Assembly: GCA_009103225.1 (NCBI GenBank)
Contig: RHPI01000638.1
Coordinates: 618,395-682,394 of the forward strand
Source: Chlorokybus atmophyticus
Taxonomy: Eukaryota > Streptophyta > Chlorokybophyceae > Chlorokybales > Chlorokybaceae
Reading direction: 5' to 3'
Length of the DNA: 64,000 nucleotides
The notes below the pieces were generated by a model. The model did no database searches. It saw only the letters and a list, made by a program, of their open reading frames with translations, and was not told the origin of the DNA. Position 1 is the first letter of the stretch. Every line of letters starts with the position of its first letter. The translations under genes and the position numbers were made by a program. Positions 49,431-60,343 of this stretch are shown here, piece by piece.

Positions 49431-49485
49431 GGAATCGAACCCGGGTCTCAAGCTCCGATCACCAATGTCACAGCCCACTCGACCA
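49431..49485 (-). promoter_or_regulatory. A-box/B-box-like pair (possible RNA polymerase III promoter)
   Basis: TGGTCGAGTGGG (49485-49474) and GGGTTCGATTCC (49442-49431) match the A- and B-box consensus of tRNA genes with 31 bases between them. The pair straddles the LTR/PBS boundary of the TRIM. No cloverleaf acceptor stem can be drawn, so it is not a tRNA gene. Confidence 0.45.
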
Positions 49486-49542
49486 CAGAAGACTTGGTGC
49501 TGTTATGGTCGATTTGTGGTAATTCAATACCTTCCCGTTACA
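49466..49542 (-). repeat. 5' LTR of the TRIM
   Basis: 77 bp, TG...CA on the minus strand, about 90 percent identical to the 3' copy. It contains TGGTCGAGTGGG (49485-49474), which resembles a tRNA A box. Confidence 0.88.
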
Positions 49543-50570
49543 GCTCCTCTGCCCAAGTGCTCATTGGCATAATGTGCTGCAGACTTAGCATTGACAATCT
49601 GCTCTCCCTGCAACACTGCCCTGTCGAGAAAGCGCTTCAGTGTTCCTCTCTGGCCATCGTGCTTTCCTTTACCGTGTTGAGGGCAAGGATAATGCCGCTC
49701 CAGCTTAATGTGACAATATGCCGCCGGGTCTTCGCATGCAACAGCTGCTGCAGAGCCGGAGGGAACATGCACTTTAAACTTTGCAATGTCCAAATTGCTC
49801 AGCGTACTTGAATAGTACGCTGCAGTTACCACGCCATCTGACGATTATGTGTATATTAACGTCCCTGCCCCGATACCCCCCAAGAGTCTTCCAATGCAAT
49901 GATGCACCATGAAGCTGTATTTGATGGTATCATTAGTCACACCTGGACAGCCGGCAAGTTAGCTATGATAGGTCAATGAACTCATCACGTGCTGCTCTAC
50001 CTCTTTCATGTGGACAGGCTCCTCATCTGTCGACTTAATGTCATCGACCTCAACCTGGGCATGCCGACGCACAATCATGACATAAATCACGACTAGTGCG
50101 GACTGAAAGTGCTGCTGCATCAGGTCATTATTGGGGCGAATGGTGTAGGTCTCTGAAGAGTCACCGATAGTGACGATGGTACCGCGATTGAACGCCTGGA
50201 AGCATTGTCGTTGCTGCGAAGCTTGCCACGAACCTTTACAAGCGTGTCAGGGAAAGTTTTCCATCATTGGTCGACATCTTACACGAAATGCTGAATACGT
50301 AAACGACTGCTTGGCAAAGTCCACATGTTCGTACTCCCTGATATAACCATCAGCAGCGCGCCCTCTCTGCTTTTGCTGTTCATAAATAGACGGACATAGT
50401 CGCGTAGTGACGTCTCGCAGATCTGTAGGACAGTTTGAAAAAAGGTTTTCCCGGCCACAACGTTTGCATTCCCCTTTGACACAGCGCTCCTTATACTCTG
50501 CACCAGGTTTCTTGGGGCACATGATGGAGGTTACATCGTTTGCTAATTGGCTAGAATCCATAGTTACAGG

Positions 50571-50820
50571 ACCTCAAAGATCTCAGGCATTGCAGACGCA
50601 AGGGATTTGCGGACATGAGATCTTGGAGGTCTAGTAACACAAAGCCACCACAGTTCCTACACCTCAAAGATCTCAAGCATTGCAGGAGCAAGGGCTCTGC
50701 AGATATGAGATTATGGAGGTCTAATAACACAAAGCCATTGCAGTAGCTGGACCTCCATGATCTCAGGCACGCTTCCCGGCATACAATTGACCTACAGTGC
50801 TAATAACACAATTTTGCGAG
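50571..50820. repeat. 90-bp tandem repeat, about 2.5 copies
   Basis: ACCTCAAAGATCTCA starts at 50571 and 50661, and ACCTCCATGATCTCA at 50751, a period of exactly 90. Each unit has inverted ends (GACCTC...GAGGTC) and an internal AGATCTCA / TGAGAT pair, then TAATAACACAAAGCCA. The array abuts the transposase relic and may be its subterminal repeat. Confidence 0.85.
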
Positions 50821-50967
50821 ACTGAGAACTCCAACACCTCAAAGTGAAACGGTTTGGGTTTTAAACTTAACATCCAAAGTTTGGGTGCGGTTCATTAAAC
50901 TATAAGCTGAATGCAAAAGCATCTGAAGAACCGCAGAGTACGACATCCGTATAAACGTGTATGCATA

Positions 50968-51640
50968 AGCTTTTGCATGCGGATGTGCTTGAATAATTGT
51001 GCGTGTGTGGACAATACATGTCGACTGTGTGTTCACCTAATATAAATGTGTATGCGTTGTTGAGGATCGGACTACTACACACATGCACATGGATTGGGTA
51101 GAAGCACTGAGACACACATGCTACATCTTGAGCATACACACATGCACAACTGCCTCACAGGAGCATACACGCGCTACATTGTGTCCCCTACAAGCATTAC
51201 GTAAGCTATACTCAACCTTTTACGGCGCTGTAAGTTGCGCTGTCTTTCTCACAACCAGCGCTTTCTAACAAGCTCTCACGCGCTTTGTAAGGCTGAATAT
51301 ACACTGAGATACGAAGTATCTTCTTGGCGTCTAGTCTGAAGTCCGGACTCTGGCTGAGCAATGTCTTGCCAAGTCCGTGCTCCGCCTTACGAAGTTTTTT
51401 ACTTCAGTGTGGAGTGGTCGATGCTGATCGTATGTAGAAATACTCTCAACAATCAGTCCTTATGCCATAACCACTAGTACATTAAGGACTTAGCCATTTC
51501 AAGCTGACCGAGCTTGTCTATGATATGCACTCAATAATGCAACTATGCAAGCCAACCTATAACATGCGTGAGCTTTTGCATGCAAATGTGCATGAATAAT
51601 TGTGCATGTATGTACTATACATGCCGAATGTGTTCACCTA
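50968..51640. repeat. Two diverged direct repeats of about 72 bp
   Basis: AGCTTTTGCATGC...GAATAATTGTGC...TGTTCACCTA is present at 50968-51040 and again at 51571-51640, about 600 bp apart. They might be LTR-like ends or relics of a tandem duplication. No coding sequence lies between them. Confidence 0.7.
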
Positions 51641-51933
51641 GTGCCAGCTTCCCTGCTACAGTACACTGTGCTGACACGGCGGGGGGGTAGGTGTGTGTGC
51701 ATGAAATGCTTGACTTGCAACTTGCTGTGTGCATGAAATGCTAGCTGTTGCAAATTACGTCCAAATTAGTTGTAAGCACAAGATTCTACACCAGTGTGTG
51801 AAATGGTTGCATTACAATATCAATCTGCAATTGCGTTAAAAATGAAACAAGATTGTCATGAACGCAAATGTGTTACCTGCTGGGTGGCGCCATGTGTAAT
51901 CCAGCCGGTAAATCCCTCCTGCACGAGCGCTTT

Positions 51934-52143
51934 NNNNNNNNNNNNNNNNNNNNNNNNNNNNNNNNNNNNNNNNNNNNNNNNNNNNNNNNNNNNNNNNNNN
52001 NNNNNNNNNNNNNNNNNNNNNNNNNNNNNNNNNNNNNNNNNNNNNNNNNNNNNNNNNNNNNNNNNNNNNNNNNNNNNNNNNNNNNNNNNNNNNNNNNNNN
52101 NNNNNNNNNNNNNNNNNNNNCCCCCCCCCCCCCCCCCCCCCCC
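51934..52143. other. Assembly gap with poly-C edge
   Basis: N from 51934 to 52120, then a run of about 23 C. Confidence 0.95.
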
Positions 52144-54399
52144 TCCCCTCTCACCGCATGTCGTCATGGCCTCAGGGATTGGGAACGCTATGGCTGAAAT
52201 TAACTTGCACAACGTGTTAACAATTAGAAATGGACTTCGTTTGCTCACGCCACCAGCTATGCCCGCCCGCATCCACCGCCGCCCATACCACCGCCCCAAG
52301 GCCAGCACTGATCAGCTACAGCACCAAGCTTTCCAACTGGCAAGTTGCTAGCTTTACTTGCACTCTACAGAATGGCATCTACTGAAAGAACTAGTGCGGG
52401 CAGCTAAAACACCACCGCCGCTGCCAACAACTACATCACCGCCGCCGACGCCAACCAGCTGCTACACCAAACGGACGGGCTTAGGGCTTATTGCAGAGCT
52501 GCGACGCGTCCGTTGCAACTTGGGTCAACTCGATAGCTGAGATTGGTTACCTCTTTTTATTTGGCAAAAATATAACATCATGCCCTCCACCCCAAAATGA
52601 ATGTCATATCATGTTATGCTGGTGGAATTGCTATAACTCAATGTGCATTACCTACTGTACTGTCCTTCATCAACATAACGTACCAAACACACATGAATTG
52701 CATGCGAAAGTTTCGCAATATTGCAATGACATATTTACAATGCAACGGTAGTAGTATTTACGTAAATGATGTATTTAGATTGGTTGATTGATGATTAATG
52801 ATGGTAGTCACACACAGATTGATAACAGCAAAACATTACAACGTTGACATGAATGCATCACAACTTATATATCAAGCACAAATGTATAATACAGCATTTT
52901 TTGCAAAGGTGGGTGCGAGTAGTGTATGTGTTACCGTATTACTTCATACTATAAGGTATCATTCAGTACGCGTATTAATTCCACTTGTGAACACCACATG
53001 TTGACACCACTTTGCATAAGTTGAAAAGTCCAAACACTGCGTATCGTATTGCATCAAAGATAGTTATATTTCTTTTTGATTGATGTTGACGATATCAAAA
53101 CCTAAATATATATTCTTGCACACTATATCATGTCGTATTGCAATGGAGAATTTGATGTGATTGGCAATATCGTTATAATATTTACGCGTGTTTACGTAGT
53201 TCCTATATTAGATACATGCACAATGCATGATTTGCTTGTGAAACAGTCTATTCTTATAGCTAATGACTGTAGAGGTGATTTTTTATTGCAATCATCGAAG
53301 GATGATGCAACACCAAAACTATGCACAAAGTGCATGAGTTTGGTCATTGAAACATTTAATGACAGCCAATAATCGCTATTTTTGTTACATAACACGGCCT
53401 GTACCCCAACCTTGCGCAAAGGCGGGGTAATATAAAGGATTCTGTTCCATGGGATGACACCATAAACCGACGGTCACCCCAACTTTGCAGCAATCATTCA
53501 CATAATTGTTAGTCAATGTTACCAATTTGTTAATTCGTGTTTTTTAAAATATGAAGCCTTTCATATCGTGAGAGCAACTCCGACGGATTTGCTCTCACGG
53601 TGTGAGAAGTAGAGCCTCGCAGCCACAACCAGAAACCCTAGCAGCTGTTAGGTGGCAGGGCGCGTGGGCGTGGGCGGTGGTGGCGTGGGCATTAGCGTGG
53701 GCGTGGGCGTGCGCATGGGCGGTGTTGATTGAGGTGGCGGGCGACGGGCGTGGGCTTAGACGGTGTTGGTTTGGGCGACGGGCTTAAGCGGTGTTTATTT
53801 CGGCGGTGTGGGCGGCAGGGACCGGTGCAGCAGCATAAGGGGCTCGGGCGCAGAGCGCAAGCGGATCATGTTTTTGTTTATTTTTCAATTGTGTGTTTGT
53901 TTTTCTGTAGTGTCTTTGTAGGTTTTAGGGCTACATTGCTTGCTTCTGGCTACTATTGCTGCTGATTGCTACTGCTATGGCAGCAGCAGCAGCAGGTTGC
54001 TGTGTAGTTGATTGCTGCGCACAGCTTGTGTAAGCTTTGAGTGGGCATCATGGTATGCACTACTAGAGAGTTACTTGTGTGTGAGGTGCCTGGCTTACAG
54101 CTGTTCAAGGGGCCCTTCCCCTTACCATCCTTCTAGGGTGGTTGTGTGAGCGTGTGTGTACTTGGCGAGGGAGGGTGCTCCAAAGGTGGGCGTCCTCTTC
54201 CTCCTTGATGTGGAGCTGCTGGGCGCCTCCCATGGTGTCTTCTAGCTGTACTAAGTGGTACTTAGCACACAAGTGTCGCGTTCCTAAACTTCCTTCTAGC
54301 TGCAGTTGTAAGTCTTTATGCTTGTGCATGAGTGTTGATGTCTACAAGCAAGTAAGTTAGTGTGGACACGCCACATACCTGGTCTCAATCCCCAACCCT
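52144..54399. other. Intergenic with a GCGTGG-rich patch
   Basis: No gene recognised. 52560-53560 is AT-rich. At 53655-53770 a purine-rich strand repeats GCGTGGGC / GGGCGTGG many times. A plus-strand frame at 53130-53372 is open for 80 codons without resemblance to anything I know. Confidence 0.4.
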
Positions 54400-55663
54400 G
54401 ATAGTTTACTTAGTGACTTCACTATGAACTAACCATGCCGCTTTAAACTATTCATTCCGGCTACAATCGGCTCGATAAGGTAAGGTAAGGCACCCAATAG
54501 TGGGAGGGAAAAGGAGAACTACCAAATCGGCTTTTGGTTCCCCTCAACCTTGTTATAGATTGAACTCACTCGACATAATCAAGCGAGGTGGCGTGTTTTA
54601 AGCTGGTTGCCAAAACCGCATCGCTTTTCAATTTGCTTAAATATACATGCGGTCGTAGGAGTCGGCGGCTATTGAAGCCTACATGCAGGAGGTACTTAAC
54701 TAGCCATTCACTTACTATATCTTACATCATCGTAAGTAAGCGCTTCTAAAGCATGAGTCATGTGCGTACAAGCGGAAGCTAGGGACTTGGGATTCTTGCA
54801 ACGTCGCAAAATTAGCCCTACTCGCACGCTTTGCTCTTATGGCCGCAGACCCATAGCCGCAAGGGGACTTAATAGCTACTTAGCCTTTAAACAATAATTA
54901 CTAATTGATTTATTTTGAATCAACACCCATGATGCAATTGAACTTGCGCCTATAGATTAATGGTTAATCCAAAATCCTTAAGGATCTTTTGCTAGCTCTT
55001 TCCAACAGTTTCGCACCATGAAAGCTTGCAACAAGCGTCCTGTCCAGCTTGCCCATGTGAGCTATGCTTGGAGAAGCGTGTCCGTATAAACGTGACTTGT
55101 GAGCTTTACCTAATGCAGAGTTTTAACACCCCCAGCATCGTGCATGATCATTACTGATTTATTATTAATCAATTCGATCGCGATATTCAATGATAAGATA
55201 TGCTTGAGTATCAATTAAGGAGAGCCCATAAGCAATTTGTCTCAGGCTTCGCTTGAGTGAAACACCTCATATCTCTTTCTCCCAAATGCTTATCCCATAG
55301 TAAGTACTTAGATTCAAAGCACCTTTTCATATGTGACAATTGTAGCAGGTTGGTCCCACATTGCCAACCATGTTTCTGCTAGAATGTTCGCCATTATGCG
55401 ATGAGAACTCTAACGCATAACGTCAAGTGGGCAATCGGCGGTGCTTTATTGTCAAAGCTTAAGCGACTTCATCACCATATAACCTCAGTTATTAATTCAT
55501 AACAATTATCAACCATCAATCAACCTATTATATCACTATCCATAAAATGCATACATTTTAAAACTGGATTCATAACAAGGTGGTACTGTGCCATTCTTGT
55601 GGATGAAGCGTCATTCTGCATTATTGCTCATATTGGCTGTGTTTAAACATGTCCTCATTTTTG
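54400..55663. other. Open-frame-poor stretch, possible Ty1/copia LTR on the minus strand
   Basis: About 1.3 kb with hardly any open frame on either strand, unlike the rest of the window. Read on the minus strand from 55007 it starts TGTTGGAAAGAGC, the usual form of a Ty1/copia LTR start, but I find no matching partner, PBS or polypurine tract. TCCGTATAAACGTG at about 55080 also occurs at 50945, linking it to the repeats there. A structured RNA is the alternative; I could not match it to rRNA. Confidence 0.25.
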
Positions 55664-56162
55664 CGTTCTTTTTGTGTTGCTTCCGTGCATAAGATGAGTA
55701 TGCGGCAGGTATGAATGTCTGCGTTGTGCTAGCCTACGTGGAGCCCAATTTGATGAGTACACTTTGTGAAAAGACGACAATTAAACTCGTCGTGGCAACC
55801 GTATCGTATATAATGCTTGCATGCCCTTCTATTGATGTAGCGTACGGTGACATGCCAGATGTTTGTAGGCTGTGTGTGCAATAAAAACATCGTCATGCTC
55901 TTATTGCGGTTTAGCGTTTTTCTTGTGTTGCTTCTGTACATAAGGTGAGCATGCGGCAAGTATGAATGTCTGTGTTGTGCTAGCCTACTTGGAGCCGAGT
56001 TTGCTTAGTACACTTTGTGAATTGATGACAGCTGCACTCGTGGCAACTGAATCCACATTGTATTTGCATGCCCGACTTGTTGCTGTAGCTTATAATAACA
56101 TGCCAGATGTGCGTAGGCTGTATGTGCAATAAGAGCATGATTATGCTCTTATTGCGGTTTCA
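55664..56162. repeat. Tandem duplication, period about 251 bp
   Basis: GCGGCAGGTATGAATGTCTG at 55702 recurs as GCGGCAAGTATGAATGTCTG at 55953. The two copies stay aligned to their ends, differing at perhaps one base in seven. Each ends in a hairpin; in the second copy AATAAGAGCAT / ATGCTCTTATT (56130-56154) is perfect. Confidence 0.8.
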
Positions 56163-56690
56163 GCCTACTATATTTATAATTATACACTGCGCGGGTGTCC
56201 GAAAAAAAGCGTGCAGTTCGTTCGTACTACAGTATGAGATTGAAAGAGGAAATAGTGTAAATAGTCAGGGAACTACCGAACCCCGGCTAAATTGCGAAAC
56301 AAGTAGTTTTATTTTTGATAGACATGCGCGACCTGGTCGGTTGCAATTGGCAATAATGTAAAGCGCTGGCCGATTGTTGTAAGATAACGCACTATGATAG
56401 CCTTAATGCCAGCACTCATATATCCATTCAGAAAGACGGTGGTAGTATACAGCTCACGAGCACATGGTAAGTCGCGCGCAACATTAGAGTCCCTCATGTT
56501 GTATAGCGAACATTGGCACGCAACCTTTTTTAATCTGACGCCCTGTGCATGTTTAAATGAGATTTGCAATGACATTGCCGCACGGCCATACTTGGCAATT
56601 GTTGCAATTCAACTCGTGAACATGATATGGTTAGGCCACATGCGCTAGATAATCCCGCTCACTTGTTGTTATCTCCATTGGGCACATAGG

Positions 56691-56782
56691 GAGCGAGCGA
56701 GAGCGAGCGAGCGAGAGCGAGAGCGAGAGCGAGAGCGAGAGCGAGAGCGAGAGCGAGAGCGAGAGCGAGAGCGAGCGAGAGC

Positions 56783-56814
<32 letters not shown>

Positions 56815-56825
56815 GAGAGAGAGAG
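56691..56825. repeat. (GAGCGA)n / (GA)n microsatellite
   Basis: An array of GAGAGC and GAGCGA units grading into pure GA. A similar pure GA array lies in the rhodanese intron at 6.4 kb. Confidence 0.95.
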
Positions 56826-57228
56826 TTTCTGCTTTGAGTAACCTAATATTCATAACAGTTTCCATCTTCACACACAACGGTCTTCAAGAAAATCCAAATG
56901 GTGCCAGCAATGCGTAAGCTATAATGGGCATGAGTGGGAGACAAGCCGTGCTCTGAATGACCTAAGTGCATGCTCCAGCCTGCTCACTTGCCATAGCAAT
57001 TTGCCAACATCCGGAACTCATCCGACCCTTTCCTTGCACAACATGCTTCATTCGCCTGCAGTGCGTCTGTGCTCATGGGTTTGGATTGCACCAATGTCTC
57101 CCATCCCCTTGTGTCGCGCCCATCTACCTCGTCAAAGGCGCAGCAACACACATTGATGCACGTCAGCGACACAACTCAGGCTGGTGAGAGCAATGTTGTT
57201 GTTGGCAGGAGGATGCAGGAGGCTTCTG

Positions 57229-58283
57229 CTACTTATAAGTGCTGGGAAGCGTGATGTTGGGCCCACGATGCTGCCCGTAGCGCAGCCGGCCAGTGACGGG
57301 GATAACGTTCCACGACAACACTAGAGTCACATTTCGCCCCCTCAGATTTCTCCCCTGCACAATGAATGGTTGCATCCGTCAGTGGTGCGTTTCCTGATTG
57401 CATGCTACTACATTGTCATTTGTCATATGCGTGGTGAAAGCATTGGCCCACCTGATCAACCAGCTTGTACTTTGGTCTTTGGTACGGTAGTTGTAAGTCG
57501 GCATCCTCCTTGCGCAGTATCCTTGCGTCCCACAGCAACACCTGTCATGCACAAGGTGTCACAACAACAACAATTACTACTACTACAACAACAACGACAA
57601 TCTCAACATTGCCATATTACACCGCAACACAACGTGCCTGATTCAACCGGTTCTTGGGCGTCTCGTACTCAGCGTGCACAAATGCAAACACCTGTGCACA
57701 AGCAACATAACAATTACACGCACAGCATGCGATTGCCTGCTCACAAGCATGCATTCCACGTGTGGTTGTTGCATGCACACCGCACCGCGTGCCATAAGCC
57801 ACACTGACCATTTTCACGTTCCAGCCGAACAGCGAGCTGAGGTTAGCCCGCAGGTTGATCGCCAGGTACGCCTCCTCATTGCCCATCTCATCCAGCTGCA
57901 ACCGCTCCACATTCGCGAGCTGCTTCCCCCCACAATCATTGATAACAAACAAGCTCACTCTCTTGCACTAACAGACTACTGCTTTGCAGTTTCATGCACG
58001 GCATAGAATGGGTCAGCTTGAAGTTGCACAAGTGACGGCAATGCAGGCAAACGGCAAGCAGCATTGCAGCAATGCAGTTGTTGCACCCGGGCAATGCACC
58101 GCGAGTGAGGATGCTGCGCAGTGGAACAACAGCAGACATTACTCTGCTTACCTGGAGGTGGACGTCGGGGGCGGGTCTGTGTGGGAGGAGGTGGTCGGAG
58201 GCGGAGGTGAGCGCGCACAGCAGCGCCAGCGCCGTCACTGCGAACGCGCCCAGGGCATTGATCCGCACCACCCACGTGTGCAT
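57229..58283 (-). CDS. SPCS3: Signal peptidase complex subunit 3 (SPC22/23 type)
   Basis: Five exons, 58283-58152, 57919-57809, 57691-57638, 57541-57452 and 57354-57229, all phase 0, give 170 residues, the family's usual length. The N-terminus MHTWVVRINALGAFAVTALALLCALTS is the single membrane segment of a type II ER protein. The lumenal part has AINLRANLSSLFGWNVKM, VHAEYETPKNRLNQ, VLLWD, YKLVDQ and RNVTLVLSWNVIPVTGRL, all at the expected places. The subunit assists the catalytic subunit that removes signal peptides in the ER. The intron after NRLNQ uses a GC donor (CAG|GCACGT), which is required to keep the conserved join NQ|VLLWD. Splice sites elsewhere are GT-AG. No lesion is seen. Confidence 0.92.
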
Positions 58284-58599
58284 GCTTGCCTCCTCCCCTG
58301 CTTAAGAATTTTCTTTTTGCTGCTCCTCTTCCGCCTCTGCCTCTTCCTGCTGCTCCACTGCCGCCGCCGCTGAGTTAGCCACCTCGTTGGTGTGGCCGAG
58401 TTACTGCGTGGTCCGTCCGTCAGCGCCGCGCGATACGTCATCCTTGGTGAGCTTGCAGGAACCCGATTACGATGCTCTGAGCGCCCATGTACAATGGTGA
58501 ATTTTATTGTTCGCATTCTCACTGGGAAAGAAGGCCTTCTTGACGTGGAGTGTAGACACAATAGACGGTGATTGCAGCCTCTTACCAAAATGGGCTTGA

Positions 58600-59263
58600 G
58601 AAATAGAAGATACCGTACAGGTGCACACCGGCTTCACAAACAAGCCATAAGCATTCCCGTGGGGAATGCTGCGGGAGTGTACCTGGCTAATAACTTGTTG
58701 GGGTCCTTCGAGCTCGACTGGCTGAAGCTTGCTCAACCCCTGGTCCCACGCCCAGTGTTCTTGCAGTATGCTGTGGGGATCGTACGCTACGTGGATGATC
58801 TGCTGGTGGCAGCTCTGCAAGGGTTCCCGGCAGTGATGTATCAGAGTGCTTAGGCTCCGGCTGGGGGAATCTACCCCCTAGACATGCTTACCTTGACATG
58901 TACTGCACAGGGCACAGAGGTGCCATATCTGAACATGCATATCTTCCAAAACTGCAGATGTTAAGTTGTGTACGAAAGTTACTCCAAGCTGTGGGAGCCA
59001 CAGTTCCAGGGCATGCCCATCTCAGAGCACCACACCCGGGTTCAAACATAGCACGCAGTGCCAGAATTAATGTCATTGTGTCACAGTGTATGCGTTTCAT
59101 GTCCACATACCGTGGTCATTTCCGGCAAGAAATGCAAACGCTGCTGCAGGATATGACTAACATGGGCTACAACAAGCGAGCCCTCCTCTCCAAGTTGCGG
59201 GCCAGCCTCTGGGACAGCCAGGTTATCATTTCGATTGCACATACAGATGATTGTTCCAGTTGA
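58600..59263 (+). pseudogene. Reverse-transcriptase relic (non-LTR or Penelope-like)
   Basis: IPVGNAAGVYLANNLLGSFE (about 58651) and VRYVDDLLVAAL (58782-58818, with the catalytic DD) are RT palm motifs. GIYPLDMLTLTC and PYLNMHIF in other frames (58866-58950) are the thumb side. NIARSARINVIVSQCMRF followed by MTNMGYNKRALLSKL (59050-59200) belongs to the C-terminal part. Frame changes and the absence of fingers, endonuclease and any LTR make it a fragment. It lies between the SPCS3 and AspRS genes. Confidence 0.6.
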
Positions 59264-60343
59264 CTGCATCCACTGCTGTGCGTGAGGGGAGGTAAGTTGC
59301 TGGGTGATGTATGGTGGGGAGCATGCTGTTGGTGCCCGCTATGGTTGCTGGTCATGACTTTGCGTAATTGTATTTGAGTTTGTTATTGCGAATTGATATG
59401 TTTCGTAACCTAATGGCATCGGCTGCAGCTGTTTGCACTCGTTTGTGCCCGTTGGTTGCCAGGGTACAAGACCTGTGTGCTGGCGCCGCACTTCTGGAGG
59501 GGCTGCAGAGCATCTTCATGTCGGTCGTCTGCTTGGCCGTCCGTGTGCTGAACTCTGCCTCTCCTCTCCCTCCTTGCGCCTCTCCTGCGTTGCACAGGTA
59601 ATCCTTGGTGCAACTCCGGCTTCTTTCCTGCCCTTGCATCAGCACATAGGCCTACAACCAGCCCCTGAGCTAGATTGTGGTCTTGTGTAATAATTTGTGC
59701 CGTGCCCTGTCTTGCTGCTGTTCTTGCTGGCTGTGCTTCTCTATTTATGCCTTATGTTACTCTTTGCTATACCCTAAGATGAGGGGCACTTTGCCTTGCC
59801 AAGCAATTTGTGCTTATGCAGGTCAATTTTGGTACTCCTTGCCAAGTAGCATATACTTGTACAGGAGTCCTGGAAGTAAGTACGAACTGGTAGTCATCTC
59901 CTCCAACAATGTTTACGGCACTACGAGCAACTGTACTTATACACGTTGATCCCATTACTATCGAGTCACAGTTACTAATTGAGTCACAGCAATTGACATG
60001 TGTGCTCATCAAAAAGGTACAACATGCGCTGCTTCCTGCAGGTTAAGCCCGCTGCTCGCCTCTGCCCCGCCTCTGCCCACGCACTTGCGTTTGCATTACA
60101 GCGGGAAGCTCTAACAAAGGCATCACTGACTGGAATAACCACAGCTTTGCCTGCCACTTGCATGTGACATGCGGCGTTCAGCATCAACGCAATAAAACTC
60201 ATATTCCTTGCTGCACAAGTTAGAGGAAAGGGGAGCAAAGGTGATAGGAACAGAAGAGGCGTAGCCCCACATTCACAACAGCTACTGAGAACGTAGCAGA
60301 GCACATAGCGTACCTATCAAATTCAAGTCAAGAGCAACCTGTG
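59264..60343. other. Intergenic, 3' side of the AspRS gene
   Basis: No gene recognised. A frame at 59368-59601 is open but has no resemblance or splice partner. Confidence 0.4.

Larger units (their letters stand above)
49020..49542 (-). mobile_element. TRIM (miniature LTR retrotransposon), intact structure
   Basis: Two short LTRs, 79 bp (49020-49098) and 77 bp (49466-49542), begin TGTAACGGGAAGG and end TGTGACA on the minus strand. Next to the 5' LTR lies TTGGTGATCGGAGC, a PBS like that of the Ty3 elements; next to the 3' LTR lies AAGTGGGGGGGAA, the same polypurine tract as in the Ty3 elements. GCTCC occurs directly before 49020 and after 49542, a perfect 5-bp target duplication. The 367-bp interior has no coding capacity. 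The element must have been moved by proteins supplied in trans, most likely from the Ty3 family seen at 22.7 kb. Confidence 0.88.
48665..50561 (-). pseudogene. DDE-like transposase relic split by a TRIM
   Basis: On the minus strand a Cys-rich N-terminal segment (IMCPKKPGAEYKERC, KGECKRCGRENLFSNCP, 50525-50420) is followed by coding-like pieces (HFQSALVVIYVMIVRRHAQV, about 50090) and SDGVVTAAYYSSTLSNL (about 49840). Then PCPQHGKGKHDGQRGTLKRF (about 49690-49630) and, after the TRIM, CFCAPCVKELYSSC near 48800. The pattern SDG...HGKGxxDGxxGxxKR followed by a Cys cluster occurs in a group of uncharacterised DDE-type transposase-like proteins of algae and invertebrates; I cannot name the superfamily. 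Stops and shifts break it, and 49020-49542 is a later insertion. Confidence 0.5.

Noticed and set aside
49431-49500. A tRNA gene on the minus strand
   Set aside because: Only the A and B boxes fit; the acceptor and anticodon stems do not pair, and the sequence is explained as TRIM LTR plus PBS.
54400-55663. Organellar or nuclear rRNA fragment
   Set aside because: One stretch, read in reverse, vaguely resembles an LSU rRNA helix, but no universally conserved rRNA block is present.
56659-56877. Frame encoding [10 protein letters not shown] repeats
   Set aside because: Translation of the GAGCGA/GA microsatellite.
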